Below the pieces are notes generated by a model. The model did not search any database and had not been told where the DNA came from. It was given only the letters and a program-made list of their open reading frames with translations. Source: Gammaproteobacteria bacterium (lineage in GTDB: Bacteria; Pseudomonadota; Gammaproteobacteria; Pseudomonadales; Halieaceae). Taken from it: a DNA stretch of 27,873 nt. Position 1 is the first letter of the stretch. Every line of letters starts with the position of its first letter. The position numbers and the translations under genes are program-made. The stretch lies in contig PDSN01000042.1 of the NCBI GenBank assembly GCA_002748505.1, forward strand, positions 1 to 27,873, in the 5' to 3' direction. Positions 7,144 to 14,496 of the stretch are shown in pieces.

Positions 7144-9174
7144 TCAGGCGAGAAACGCCTGCTGTTTTAACTCTGCCACTTGGTCGCGCAGGGCCGCGGC
7201 TTCTTCAAATTCCAGATTTTTAGCGTGTTCCAGCATTTTAGCTTCCAGCTCTGCCAGCTTGCGTGACAGCGCTTTGGGGGTGAGGTTCTGCCAGTCGGCG
7301 GCGTAAGCGGCGCTGGGCTGAGCCACCTTGCGCTCGCCCTTTTTACCGCGTGTGGACATGCGCTGCGCGCCTTCCATGATGTCCTGCACGGATTTTTCCA
7401 CGCCTTTCGGGGTAATGCCATGCTCCTGATTGAAGGCGATCTGTTTTTCACGTCGCCGCGCAGTTTCATCCAGCGCTCTTTGCATGGAACCGGTTATTTT
7501 ATCCGCGTAGAGAATCGCCCTGCCGTGCAGGTTGCGGGCGGCGCGACCAATGGTTTGTATCAGGGAACGATCCGAGCGCAAAAAGCCCTCTTTATCCGCA
7601 TCCAGAATCGCCACCAGGGCCACTTCCGGCATATCCAGCCCCTCACGCAACAGATTGATGCCCACCAGCACATCGAACTCGCCGAGGCGCAGGTCGCGAA
7701 TAATTTCAACGCGCTCTACAGTGTCGATATCGGAGTGTAAATAACGGACTCGAATACCGTGTTCGTCCAAAAACTCGGTCAAATCCTCCGACATGCGCTT
7801 GGTAAGGGTGGTCACCAAAACGCGATTGCCCTTGTCAATTTCTATTCGCAATTCCGCCATCAGGTCATCTACCTGCGTGGTGGCTGGGCGCACCTCCACT
7901 TCCGGATCCACCAGGCCGGTGGGGCGCACCACCTGCTCGACTACCCTGCCCGCGTGTTTTTTTTCGTAGTCGCCCGGCGTTGCCGAGACAAATACCGCCT
8001 GTGGAATCAACGCCTCCCATTCCTCAAAGCGCAAGGGGCGATTATCCAGCGCCGACGGCAGTCTGAAACCGTATTCCACCAGCGTTTCCTTGCGCGATCG
8101 GTCGCCGCGATACATAGCCCCAATCTGCGGGATCGTAGCATGGGATTCATCCACAACCACCAGGGCATTGTCGGGCAGATACTCAAACAGGGTGGGCGGT
8201 GGCTGGCCGGGACCGCGACCGGACAGATAGCGCGAATAGTTCTCCACGCCCTGGCAGTAGCCCAGTTCGCGAATCATCTCCATATCGTAGCGGGTGCGCT
8301 GCTGTAAGCGTTGCGCCTCCAGCAATTTGCCGTTGTCCTGCAACTGTTTTAGGCGAAGGTCCAGCTCCTGTTCGATCTGTTCCACCGCGTCCAGCATGAC
8401 ATCGCGGGAAGTCACGTAATGACTCTTGGGGAAAATCGTCGCCCTGGGCACTTTGCGCTCTATGGCGCCGGTGAGCGGATCGAACCAGTAGAGGTTGTCG
8501 ATTTCCTCGTCAAACAACTCCACCCGCAGGGCTTCGCGCTCGGAATCCGCTGGAAAAATATCAATCACATCACCGCGCACCCGGTAGGTACCACGGGAAA
8601 AATCCACATCGTTGCGGGTGTACTGCAGCTCGGCCAACTGCCGCAAAATCTGGCGCTGATCGATAAACTCACCGCGTGAGACGTGCATCACCATCCTGAA
8701 ATAAGACTTTGGATCACCCAGACCGTAAATCGCCGATACCGTGGCCACCACCAGACAGTCTTCTCTTTCCAGCAAAGCTTTGGTGGCGGACAGACGCATC
8801 TGTTCGATATGTTCGTTGACGGAAGCGTCTTTTTCGATAAAGGTATCCGAGGACGGCACATAGGCCTCGGGCTGGTAGTAGTCGTAATAGGAGACGAAAT
8901 ACTCCACCGCGTTGTGGGGAAAAAACTCGCGAAACTCGCCGTAAAGCTGCGCCGCAAGGGTTTTATTGTGCGCCATCACGATGGTGGGGCGCTGCAACTT
9001 TTGCACCACGTTGGCGATGGTGAAGGTTTTACCCGAACCCGTTACCCCAAGCAGAATCTGGCTGGCAAGCCCGGCCTGCACACCCTCAACCAGCTCGGCA
9101 ATGGCACTGGGCTGATCGCCAGCGGGTGCATAGCTGGACACCACTTCAAAAGGACGGGCATTAGTGGCGGACAT
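7144..9174 (-). CDS. uvrB: Excinuclease ABC subunit B (UvrB)
   Basis: Damage-verifying helicase of nucleotide excision repair; it receives lesions from UvrA and recruits UvrC. The 676 residues contain Walker A GVTGSGKT (43-50), the damage-probing beta-hairpin YYDYYQPEAYVP, the DEAD-like VVDESH, helicase motif VI QTIGRAARN and the C-terminal UVR domain (LEAKMLEHAKNLEFEEAA). The start is the ATG at 9174, which fits the family N-terminus. An in-frame upstream extension of 30 residues looks unrelated and is rejected. I see no CTGT-N8-ACAG LexA box before it, so SOS control is not supported here. It converges with the TonB receptor across a shared terminator. Confidence 0.97.
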   Translation of the reverse strand: MSATNARPFEVVSSYAPAGDQPSAIAELVEGVQAGLASQILLGVTGSGKTFTIANVVQKLQRPTIVMAHNKTLAAQLYGEFREFFPHNAVEYFVSYYDYYQPEAYVPSSDTFIEKDASVNEHIEQMRLSATKALLEREDCLVVATVSAIYGLGDPKSYFRMVMHVSRGEFIDQRQILRQLAELQYTRNDVDFSRGTYRVRGDVIDIFPADSEREALRVELFDEEIDNLYWFDPLTGAIERKVPRATIFPKSHYVTSRDVMLDAVEQIEQELDLRLKQLQDNGKLLEAQRLQQRTRYDMEMIRELGYCQGVENYSRYLSGRGPGQPPPTLFEYLPDNALVVVDESHATIPQIGAMYRGDRSRKETLVEYGFRLPSALDNRPLRFEEWEALIPQAVFVSATPGDYEKKHAGRVVEQVVRPTGLVDPEVEVRPATTQVDDLMAELRIEIDKGNRVLVTTLTKRMSEDLTEFLDEHGIRVRYLHSDIDTVERVEIIRDLRLGEFDVLVGINLLREGLDMPEVALVAILDADKEGFLRSDRSLIQTIGRAARNLHGRAILYADKITGSMQRALDETARRREKQIAFNQEHGITPKGVEKSVQDIMEGAQRMSTRGKKGERKVAQPSAAYAADWQNLTPKALSRKLAELEAKMLEHAKNLEFEEAAALRDQVAELKQQAFLA

Positions 9175-9281
9175 TGCGTTCTCACAAGATAAAGACAAAC
9201 GGCCATTATCCGCCACAATCGTGTTTTTGCCTATGTTTTCACGCGTTTGCCTAAAAAAATACAACGGGTGAAAAAAATTGC

Positions 9282-9310
9282 TTGACGAGTGACAAGGTGC
9301 TCTTTAGTAT
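9282..9310 (+). promoter_or_regulatory. Sigma-70 promoter of tRNA-Asn
   Basis: TTGACG (9282-9287), a 17-base spacer and TAGTAT (9305-9310) lie 24 bases before the tRNA. An A7 tract (9271-9277) just upstream of the -35 may act as an UP element. uvrB is transcribed away from here on the other strand. Confidence 0.75.
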
Positions 9311-9333
9311 ACGCCAGCTCTGGTTAACGCCAT

Positions 9334-9409
9334 TCCGCCTTAGCTCAGTTGGTAGAGCAAATGACTGTTAATCATTGGGTCGCTGGTTCGAGCCCAGCAG
9401 GCGGAGCCA
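9334..9409 (+). tRNA. tRNA-Asn (anticodon GTT)
   Basis: A 76-base cloverleaf with encoded CCA. The acceptor TCCGCCT pairs with AGGCGGA, discriminator G. The anticodon loop is CTGTTAA (GTT), and the T arm is CTGGTTCGAGCCCAG. It reads AAC/AAU. It is a single-gene transcription unit bounded by its own promoter and terminator. Confidence 0.97.
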
Positions 9410-9413
9410 ATAC

Positions 9414-9447
9414 AAAACCCCACAAATGGACTTTGTGGGGTTTTTTT
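9414..9447 (+). terminator. Intrinsic terminator after tRNA-Asn
   Basis: A 13-bp perfect stem (9414-9426 with 9432-9444) with core CCCCACAAA/TTTGTGGGG and loop TGGAC runs into seven T residues (9441-9447). It starts five bases after the tRNA CCA end. Confidence 0.92.
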
Positions 9448-9608
9448 ATTTCTGCCCCTCTTTTCTCTTCGTCAAGTCACTTCGCACAGAGTGCAGAATT
9501 TGACGCCCCACCCGTACAGCCGGCAAAGCGCCGTAAAACAAACCTTGCCGCCTACGCCAAAGTCACTTAGGGTAAGGGTTTTAGTAAAACAACTGGCAAT
9601 AACACACT

Positions 9609-10025
9609 ATGGCGAACTCCTTTACCCTTCTCAGCTTTGTTTGGCGTTTTGTTTTGGCATTACTTGTCGTACTGGCGACCTTCAACCCCACGGACTACTG
9701 CTTTTATCATTGGTCTATGGCGCCTACCACGCAATTTGGCCCCGTCATCGCTCTGAGCGGACTTGTTCTGCTCACCGGCTGGATTGTGGTGCTGCGCGCC
9801 ACCTGGGCCTCCATCGGCATTTTGGGTGTACTGCTTGGCGCCGCATTTTTTGGCTGCATTGTCTGGCTGCTGATTGATATAGGCTGGATTAAGCTGCAAG
9901 ACACCAATGCCCTCACCTGGCTGGGCCTGGTGATACTGGCGCTGATTCTGACCTTTGGCATGTCCTGGTCACACCTGCGCCGTCGTCTTACCGGGCAACT
10001 GGACGTGGATGAGATCGAGGATTAG
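9609..10025 (+). CDS. Small four-helix inner-membrane protein (DUF6524-like)
   Basis: A 138-residue protein with four predicted membrane segments: about 9-24 (WRFVLALLVVLATF), 42-60, 67-90 and 101-118. A basic stretch (HLRRRLTG) and an acidic tail (DVDEIED) follow. The N-terminal NPTDYCFYHW after helix 1 recalls the small membrane proteins filed as DUF6524; I make that match from memory and the function is unknown. No strong Shine-Dalgarno sequence precedes the ATG, so the start is moderately uncertain. It ends 18 bases before the lysR-type gene on the same strand, so the two are probably cotranscribed. Confidence 0.75.
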   Translation: MANSFTLLSFVWRFVLALLVVLATFNPTDYCFYHWSMAPTTQFGPVIALSGLVLLTGWIVVLRATWASIGILGVLLGAAFFGCIVWLLIDIGWIKLQDTNALTWLGLVILALILTFGMSWSHLRRRLTGQLDVDEIED

Positions 10026-10043
10026 AACCTCGGACGCACAGCG

Positions 10044-10904
10044 ATGGACACCCAACAGCTCAACGCCTTTTTGGCGGTGGCCGATCTAGGCTCGTTTTCC
10101 AGGGCAGCGCAGTCGCTGCACATTACCCAACCGGCCGTCAGCAAGCGCATTGGCCTGCTGGAAGAGCAGCTGCAGGCGCGCCTGTTTGACCGGATTGGCC
10201 GCAGGATCACCTTGACCGAGGCCGGCCGCGCCCTGCTGCCCCACGCGCGGGAAATTTCCGCCAGCCTGCGCACCGCCATTCAATCGGTGAAGGACTTAGA
10301 GGGCGAAACCTCGGGCGAGCTGCGCATTGCCACCAGCCACCATATCGGCCTGCACCGCCTGCCACCCGTTCTGGAGCGCATGAATCAGCAGGCGCCCAAG
10401 GTCAAACTGGTAATTGACTTTATGGACTCGGAACAGGCCTACCAGGCGACGCTGTGCGGCGCTGTGGAAATTGCCGTGGTCACTCTGGCACCGCAGGAGG
10501 ACGAGCGCCTGATCACCCGGGAAATCTGGCCGGACCCGCTGGATGTGATGGTGCACAAAAACCATCCGCTGGCCTCACAAGAGAGCGTGACCATTCCACA
10601 ACTGAGCAACTACGCCGCCGTGTTACCGGGTCTTAACACCTACACCGGGCAAATCGTATTGCAGTTGTTCGAGGGAGAAAACCAGACTCTGAACACGGCG
10701 ATGACCACGAATTACCTGGAAACCCTGCGTATGCTCGCCACCGCAGGCCTGGGCTGGACAGTGCTGCCGCGCTCGATGTTGACCGACAGCCTGTGCAGTC
10801 TGTCGGTGGCTGGCATCAGCCTTGAGCGCTCCCTCGGCGTGATTTACCACCAGAGCCGGTCGCTGTCGCGGGCAGCCGAGGCATTTCTGCAAACACTGAA
10901 TTAA
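10044..10904 (+). CDS. LysR-family transcriptional regulator
   Basis: A 286-residue DNA-binding regulator. The N-terminal winged helix-turn-helix (about 1-60) has the family signature FLAVADLGSFSRAAQSLHITQPAVSKRI followed by LFDRIGRRITLTEAG. The remaining 200 residues form the effector-binding domain, which would sense an unidentified small molecule. LysR regulators often control a divergent neighbour, but here both neighbours are co-directional or convergent, so the target is unclear. Its TAA overlaps the stop of the convergent flavodoxin-like gene within the shared bases TTAA (10901-10904). No good Shine-Dalgarno sequence precedes the ATG; close linkage to the membrane-protein gene suggests cotranslation. 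Confidence 0.92.
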   Translation: MDTQQLNAFLAVADLGSFSRAAQSLHITQPAVSKRIGLLEEQLQARLFDRIGRRITLTEAGRALLPHAREISASLRTAIQSVKDLEGETSGELRIATSHHIGLHRLPPVLERMNQQAPKVKLVIDFMDSEQAYQATLCGAVEIAVVTLAPQEDERLITREIWPDPLDVMVHKNHPLASQESVTIPQLSNYAAVLPGLNTYTGQIVLQLFEGENQTLNTAMTTNYLETLRMLATAGLGWTVLPRSMLTDSLCSLSVAGISLERSLGVIYHQSRSLSRAAEAFLQTLN

Positions 10905-11371
10905 AACATCCCCATCGCCAAACCCGTGGCAATCGCTTCTCCCAGGGCCTTGCACTGCTCAAAGCTATCACCATCCGGCTCGCCGCGCAGAATAAGCGGC
11001 TCCTGCACCAGGGGAAATGGGTAGCCCTTTAAGATGCGCGAGATCTGCGCTGCCGCCCCGCGCCCATCGTTGCCCGCGCTGATCACCACCGCAGCGGGCA
11101 ACACCAACGCCCGATCAATGGCCGGATACAGGCTGCGATCCAGGAAATCCTTCAAACCACCGGCCAGGGTGCCAGAATTCTCTGCGCCAACAAATACAAG
11201 CCCCTGACAGTTGGCCAGATCCCGCGTGCTTGCATCCACCGCACGCAGCATACGGGTCTCAACCTCCGTCTCGCGCTGGGCACCGCGCCACACGGCGCTG
11301 GCCAACTGCGCAGACGCGCCACTCTGACTGTGATAGACCAGCAACAGGGTCTTTTTTGGCGAATGGGACAC
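10901..11371 (-). CDS. Flavodoxin / NAD(P)H-dependent FMN reductase-like protein
   Basis: A flavodoxin-fold protein of about 156 residues, probably a cytoplasmic FMN-binding redox protein. It opens with LLLVYHSQSGASAQLA, where SQSGAS corresponds to the FMN phosphate loop. It continues with GLVFVGAENSGTLAGGLKDFLDR, the isoalloxazine-side loop of the WrbA/FMN reductase group. I chose GTG at 11371 because GAGGTGAG lies about seven bases upstream; a GTG at 11383 would add four residues but has no spaced ribosome site. It is convergent with, and overlaps the stop of, the lysR-type gene. The upstream gap holds the DnaA-box cluster. Substrate unknown. Confidence 0.82.
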   Translation of the reverse strand: MSHSPKKTLLLVYHSQSGASAQLASAVWRGAQRETEVETRMLRAVDASTRDLANCQGLVFVGAENSGTLAGGLKDFLDRSLYPAIDRALVLPAAVVISAGNDGRGAAAQISRILKGYPFPLVQEPLILRGEPDGDSFEQCKALGEAIATGLAMGMF

Positions 11372-11425
11372 GGGAATTCTCACCTCACTTGTCTTGACTA
11401 CCGCTCACAACAGCACCGGCATCGC

Positions 11426-11434
11426 TGTGTATAA
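11426..11434 (-). promoter_or_regulatory. DnaA-box match 1 (TTATACACA)
   Basis: Matches TTATNCACA on the minus strand at all eight fixed positions. It is the first of three such matches in one 254-base gap. Confidence 0.55.
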
Positions 11435-11475
11435 CTATGGGGAAAAGCCATTGCAATACTCGCCCCTCCAAAAAG

Positions 11476-11484
11476 TTATCCACA
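11476..11484 (+). promoter_or_regulatory. DnaA-box match 2 (TTATCCACA, high-affinity form)
   Basis: An exact TTATCCACA on the plus strand, the strongest DnaA-binding 9-mer in E. coli. It lies next to an AT-rich tract (about 11501-11530). Confidence 0.6.
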
Positions 11485-11530
11485 ACCCCTTTGTCAAGTC
11501 TTAAATTTTATTTTTTTATATTTCATTTAA

Positions 11531-11543
11531 AATCATCTCGTTA
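11531..11543 (+). promoter_or_regulatory. Possible IHF site between DnaA boxes 2 and 3
   Basis: AATCATCTCGTTA differs from the IHF consensus WATCAANNNNTTR at one fixed position and follows an A/T-rich tract, as IHF sites commonly do. Weak on its own; notable only because origin-related DnaA clusters often include IHF. Confidence 0.25.
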
Positions 11544-11613
11544 TTCGGTAAAGTTAAATCGAACAATATCATGCACTCCGCCGCTTTAACACCTTTAAAC
11601 CAAACCGTCAAGC

Positions 11614-11622
11614 TGTGCATAA
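11614..11622 (-). promoter_or_regulatory. DnaA-box match 3 (TTATGCACA)
   Basis: Matches TTATNCACA on the minus strand, immediately after the rlmKL stop. Together with the matches at 11426 and 11476 it brackets the AT-rich part of the gap. Confidence 0.5.
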
Positions 11623-11625
11623 GTT

Positions 11626-13779
11626 TTATCTCGCGCAAGAACGATGCCGAATCAGCCAGCAGCTGTGCACCTGCGGCTTGCGCTCAAAGTCGGGGTCCAG
11701 AGTCTGTTTGCTAATGTCCTTACAATCGTATTTAGCCTGTAGCGCCTCGTCCAGCACAAACTTGCGCCGGTTGTTGGAAAAATAGAGCACTCCGCCCTCA
11801 CGCAAATGCCGCATGGTAGATTCCACCAGGGCGCGATGATCGCGCTGCACGTCAAAGGTCTCATCCATACGTGCGGAGTTAGAAAACGAAGGCGGGTCAA
11901 GCATAATTAAATCAAACTGCTCCTCGGTTTCCTCGAGCCATTCTACGCAGTTGGCGCGTATCAACTGATGGCGGGAGCCGCCGAGTTTGTTTGCGCGCAG
12001 GTTTTTTTCCAGCCAACGCAAATAGGTGTTGGACATATCCACACTCACCGTGTGGCGTGCACCACCCAGAATCGCCTGCACCGTAGCACTGCCGGTGTAG
12101 CAAAACAGATTGAGGAAATCCTTGCCCCTGGCCTCATCGGCTATGCGCCGGCGCAGTGGGCGATGGTCTAAAAACAGGCCGGTGTCCATATAATCGCGCA
12201 GGTTTACCAGCAGTTTAGCGGCACCCTCAGTCACCGTGATAAGGGCAGCGCTGTCACCCTGCTTTTGGTATTGAGTATCACCGCGCTGACGCTGACGCTG
12301 TTTCAGCACAATGCGCTCGCTGGGAATGCCCGTCACCTCGGGCAAGACCTGCATCACGCTGTGCAGACGCCTGGCGGCCGCGGCAGGGTCTATGCCCGCC
12401 GGTGCCTTATACTCCGCCACATGTAAGTAGTCCCCGTATACATCAATCGCCACCGCAAACTCCGGCATATCCGCGTCGTACAGACGATAACACTGCACAT
12501 TGTCGCGCTTTAGCCACTTGCTCAAGCGGCGCTGATTTTTGCGCAGGCGATTGGCCAGCATCTGCGCATTATCGTCGAGTCTGGGCGCGGGTGCGGCGCG
12601 GTATTCGTTATCGGTCAAATCAAACAGCAGCAGCGTTACCGGCAGCGCACCGTTGTATAAACTGTAGCGTTTGTGAGCCCGCAGCCCCATGGCCTTGCCA
12701 AGGGCGATGTCGGAGGTCACCACCGCACCCTGCCAGCCCTTAAATTCAGTGCTCATCAACTGCCCCAGCTGGGCGTATAACAAGGGTAACTCGGCCTTAT
12801 TGCCGAGGCGCTCGCCGTAGGGAGGATTGCAGATAAGCAGCCCGTTTGGCAGCGGTTTGTGGGTGGGTTTAGTCAAAGCTTTCAGCGGCTTGGCGTGAAC
12901 CCGCACCTGTTTTTCAAGACCCGCTGCGGTGATGTTTTCCTGAGCGCGGCGAATCACTCGCGCGTCGCTGTCGTAGCCGCGAATCTCCACACAATCCCCC
13001 GCCAGGGCGCGCGCCGCCCTGCCTTTCGCATCGCTGACAATGGCCTGCCACTGCGCCGCATTGTGGTCGCGCCAGTGCTCAAAACCAAACTCCGGCCTGC
13101 CAAGCGCGGGCGCTATATCCAACGCCATCATCGCGCCCTCTAACAACAGGGTAGCGGAACCGCACATGGGGTCGATCAGCGCCCCACCCTGCGGGTACAT
13201 GTCCTGCCAGCCGGCGCGTATCAACAGCGCCGCCGCGAGGTTCTCCTTAATCGGCGCCTCGCCAAACCCGCGGCGATAACCGCGTCGGTGCAGACTCCCG
13301 CCGGACATATCCAGCGCCACCTGCAAGCGGGTACCGCTGAGATGCATATTCAATCTGACCTGCGGCCTGCTCTTATCTACCTGGGGACGCTGGCGGTGAT
13401 GTTTGACGAACCAGTCGACGATGGCATCTTTCGCACGCTGCGCACCAAACTGGGTGTTGCGAATGGATTTATTTTGGCCGATAAAATCCACCACAAAGCG
13501 CTTATCCGACGTAAAGAACCGATACCAGTCGATACTCGATAGGCCCTGATAAAACGCCTCGGCGCTGCTGGCGTCCAGCTCGGCAACGGGCAGTAAAACC
13601 CGATTGGCAAGGCGCGACCACAGGCAGGCGCGGTAAGCGACAGCCTGCGACCCGGAAAAATGCACCCCGGCCACTGTCTCGCGCAGCTCGGTTGCGCCCA
13701 GGCTTTTAAGCTCCTCAAACAACAGGCTCTGTAAGCCCTTGGGGCAGGTGGCAAACCATTGCCTATCCGTGTAAGACAT
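11626..13779 (-). CDS. rlmL: Bifunctional 23S rRNA methyltransferase RlmKL
   Basis: A fused enzyme making m2G2445 (RlmL half) and m7G2069 (RlmK half) of 23S rRNA. The 717 residues contain an N-terminal THUMP region (about 45-155). The first Rossmann methyltransferase has DPMCGSAT (203-210) for SAM and the catalytic NPPYGERLG (from 318). The second has FCYTGSATV (559-567) and DPPSFSNS (628-635). Both active sites look intact. The start is ATG at 13779 (MSYTDRQWFATCPKGL), which fits the family; a 36-residue upstream extension is rejected. The gene is divergent from rmf, another ribosome-related gene; the two are also near each other in E. coli. A terminator-like hairpin lies in its 5' leader. 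Confidence 0.96.
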   Translation of the reverse strand: MSYTDRQWFATCPKGLQSLLFEELKSLGATELRETVAGVHFSGSQAVAYRACLWSRLANRVLLPVAELDASSAEAFYQGLSSIDWYRFFTSDKRFVVDFIGQNKSIRNTQFGAQRAKDAIVDWFVKHHRQRPQVDKSRPQVRLNMHLSGTRLQVALDMSGGSLHRRGYRRGFGEAPIKENLAAALLIRAGWQDMYPQGGALIDPMCGSATLLLEGAMMALDIAPALGRPEFGFEHWRDHNAAQWQAIVSDAKGRAARALAGDCVEIRGYDSDARVIRRAQENITAAGLEKQVRVHAKPLKALTKPTHKPLPNGLLICNPPYGERLGNKAELPLLYAQLGQLMSTEFKGWQGAVVTSDIALGKAMGLRAHKRYSLYNGALPVTLLLFDLTDNEYRAAPAPRLDDNAQMLANRLRKNQRRLSKWLKRDNVQCYRLYDADMPEFAVAIDVYGDYLHVAEYKAPAGIDPAAAARRLHSVMQVLPEVTGIPSERIVLKQRQRQRGDTQYQKQGDSAALITVTEGAAKLLVNLRDYMDTGLFLDHRPLRRRIADEARGKDFLNLFCYTGSATVQAILGGARHTVSVDMSNTYLRWLEKNLRANKLGGSRHQLIRANCVEWLEETEEQFDLIMLDPPSFSNSARMDETFDVQRDHRALVESTMRHLREGGVLYFSNNRRKFVLDEALQAKYDCKDISKQTLDPDFERKPQVHSCWLIRHRSCAR

Positions 13780-13793
13780 AATCACAACCGCCG

Positions 13794-13817
13794 AAAAAAC
13801 GCACAGTGTAGCGTTTT
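13794..13817 (-). terminator. Terminator-like hairpin in the rlmKL leader
   Basis: In the minus-strand transcript AAAACGC, an 8-base loop and GCGTTTT form a 7-bp stem extended by a six-T run, ending 15 bases before the rlmKL ATG. The stem has only three GC pairs and is marginal. If real, it would attenuate rlmKL. Confidence 0.35.
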
Positions 13818-13886
13818 GTCTGGGCTCAGGTCGAGGCTTTATCTCTTCATGACAACTACCGGCATAAACAACTGCTCGAAAAATCA

Positions 13887-13906
13887 AACAGTTAACTAAA
13901 ACTGTT
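13887..13906. repeat. Inverted repeat, candidate operator
   Basis: AACAGTT (13887-13893), six bases, then AACTGTT (13900-13906): a perfect two-fold symmetric site of 20 bases in the rlmKL-rmf divergent region. It suggests a dimeric regulator site; the regulator is not identified. Confidence 0.4.
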
Positions 13907-13934
13907 ACCTAAAGCTGCCACCCACTGCAGGAAA

Positions 13935-13963
13935 ATGACCTAAAAACTTAATTGAGATATAAC
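13935..13963 (+). promoter_or_regulatory. Candidate promoter of rmf
   Basis: ATGACC (13935-13940), a 17-base spacer and TATAAC (13958-13963). The -10 match is good and the -35 is moderate (TGAC core). It would give a leader of about 150 bases. Supported by hexamers and position only. Confidence 0.4.
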
Positions 13964-14121
13964 AAAATGATGCTCGACAAAAGCCTTGTAATTTGCTCTC
14001 ATTGACGATGCGCGCGCACTTTTGAGCCATATTGCTCGAAACACAGACTTATTCGTTGGATCGCGATTCCTATCACTTCGCCGGATCTGTTTGTGCCATC
14101 TCAATTCAAAAGGTGCGACAT

Positions 14122-14322
14122 ATGAAACGACAAAAACGCGACAAATTTTCAAGAGCCTTTCAGCGAGGCTATCAGGCCGGTGTTTCCGGGCGTAGTTTGG
14201 ACATTTGCCCCCACGAGCAATTAGAGCAACGACAACATTGGCTCAGCGGCTGGCGAGAAGGCCGGGCTGACCAGTGGGACGGCCTCACCGGCATTGCCGG
14301 AGCCCCCAGAGCAGCACTTTAG
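14122..14322 (+). CDS. rmf: Ribosome modulation factor
   Basis: A small basic protein that pairs 70S ribosomes into inactive 100S dimers during slow growth or stationary phase. The start MKRQKRDKFSRAFQRGYQAG and the later GRSLDICP and HWLSGWREGRAD match RMF closely. The protein has 66 residues against 55 in E. coli. The extra residues are a C-terminal tail (WDGLTGIAGAPRAAL). The ATG at 14122 has AGGTG seven bases upstream; an in-frame ATG 90 bases earlier adds sequence outside the family and is rejected. In enterobacteria rmf responds to ppGpp; a long AT-rich leader fits complex control here. Confidence 0.95.
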   Translation: MKRQKRDKFSRAFQRGYQAGVSGRSLDICPHEQLEQRQHWLSGWREGRADQWDGLTGIAGAPRAAL

Positions 14323-14346
14323 CAAAACCTTTTTTTCAATGAGCCT

Positions 14347-14399
14347 GGGCGATCAGCTTCGCCCCGGGGAGCCGAAGCAGACCACAGGGTCTGCTCCGG
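14347..14399 (+). repeat. Two tandem hairpins downstream of rmf
   Basis: The first hairpin is GGGCGA (14347-14352) with TCGCCC (14359-14364). The second has a 12-bp arm 14372-14383 facing 14388-14399, with one mismatch and a 4-base loop. No T run follows either, so they are not classic intrinsic terminators. They could stabilise the 3' end of rmf mRNA or act with Rho. Confidence 0.5.
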
Positions 14400-14439
14400 T
14401 TGCCAAGCCCCCTCTTGCGCATCCAGCACTGTCACAGGT

Positions 14440-14468
14440 TTGAACGCCGTGTAAAAACCCGTTAGCAT
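14440..14468 (+). promoter_or_regulatory. Candidate promoter of the DUF853 gene
   Basis: TTGAAC (14440-14445), a 17-base spacer and TAGCAT (14463-14468). The transcript would start near 14475, giving a leader of only about 22 bases with GGAG at 14485-14488. Confidence 0.5.
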
Positions 14469-14479
14469 CTGCTGCTAAC
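14461..14479. promoter_or_regulatory. Palindrome overlapping the DUF853 promoter
   Basis: GTTAGCA (14461-14467), five bases, TGCTAAC (14473-14479): a perfect 7+7 inverted repeat covering the -10 hexamer and probable start site, the expected place for a repressor operator. If transcription started further upstream it could also fold in RNA. Confidence 0.45.
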
Positions 14480-14496
14480 AAAATGGAGCGTTCCCT

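Larger units (their letters stand above)
13780..14121. other. Divergent control region between rlmKL and rmf
   Basis: This 342-base AT-rich gap has no convincing gene. It holds, from left to right, a hairpin with a T run reading toward rlmKL (13794-13817), a 7-bp inverted repeat (13887-13906), and a candidate promoter toward rmf (13935-13963). The last 150 bases would be the rmf leader and end with the ribosome site AGGTG (14111-14115). Confidence 0.6.

Noticed and set aside
8683..9192. 169-residue plus-strand frame opposite the uvrB 5' region
   Set aside because: Shadow of the Walker A and beta-hairpin coding region of uvrB.
9175..9333. LexA box before uvrB
   Set aside because: No CTGT-N8-ACAG or close variant is present on either strand.
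11501..11545. Chromosomal origin oriC itself
   Set aside because: Only three DnaA boxes, no GATC cluster and no dnaA, dnaN, mnmG or rpmH nearby; a secondary DnaA site is more plausible.
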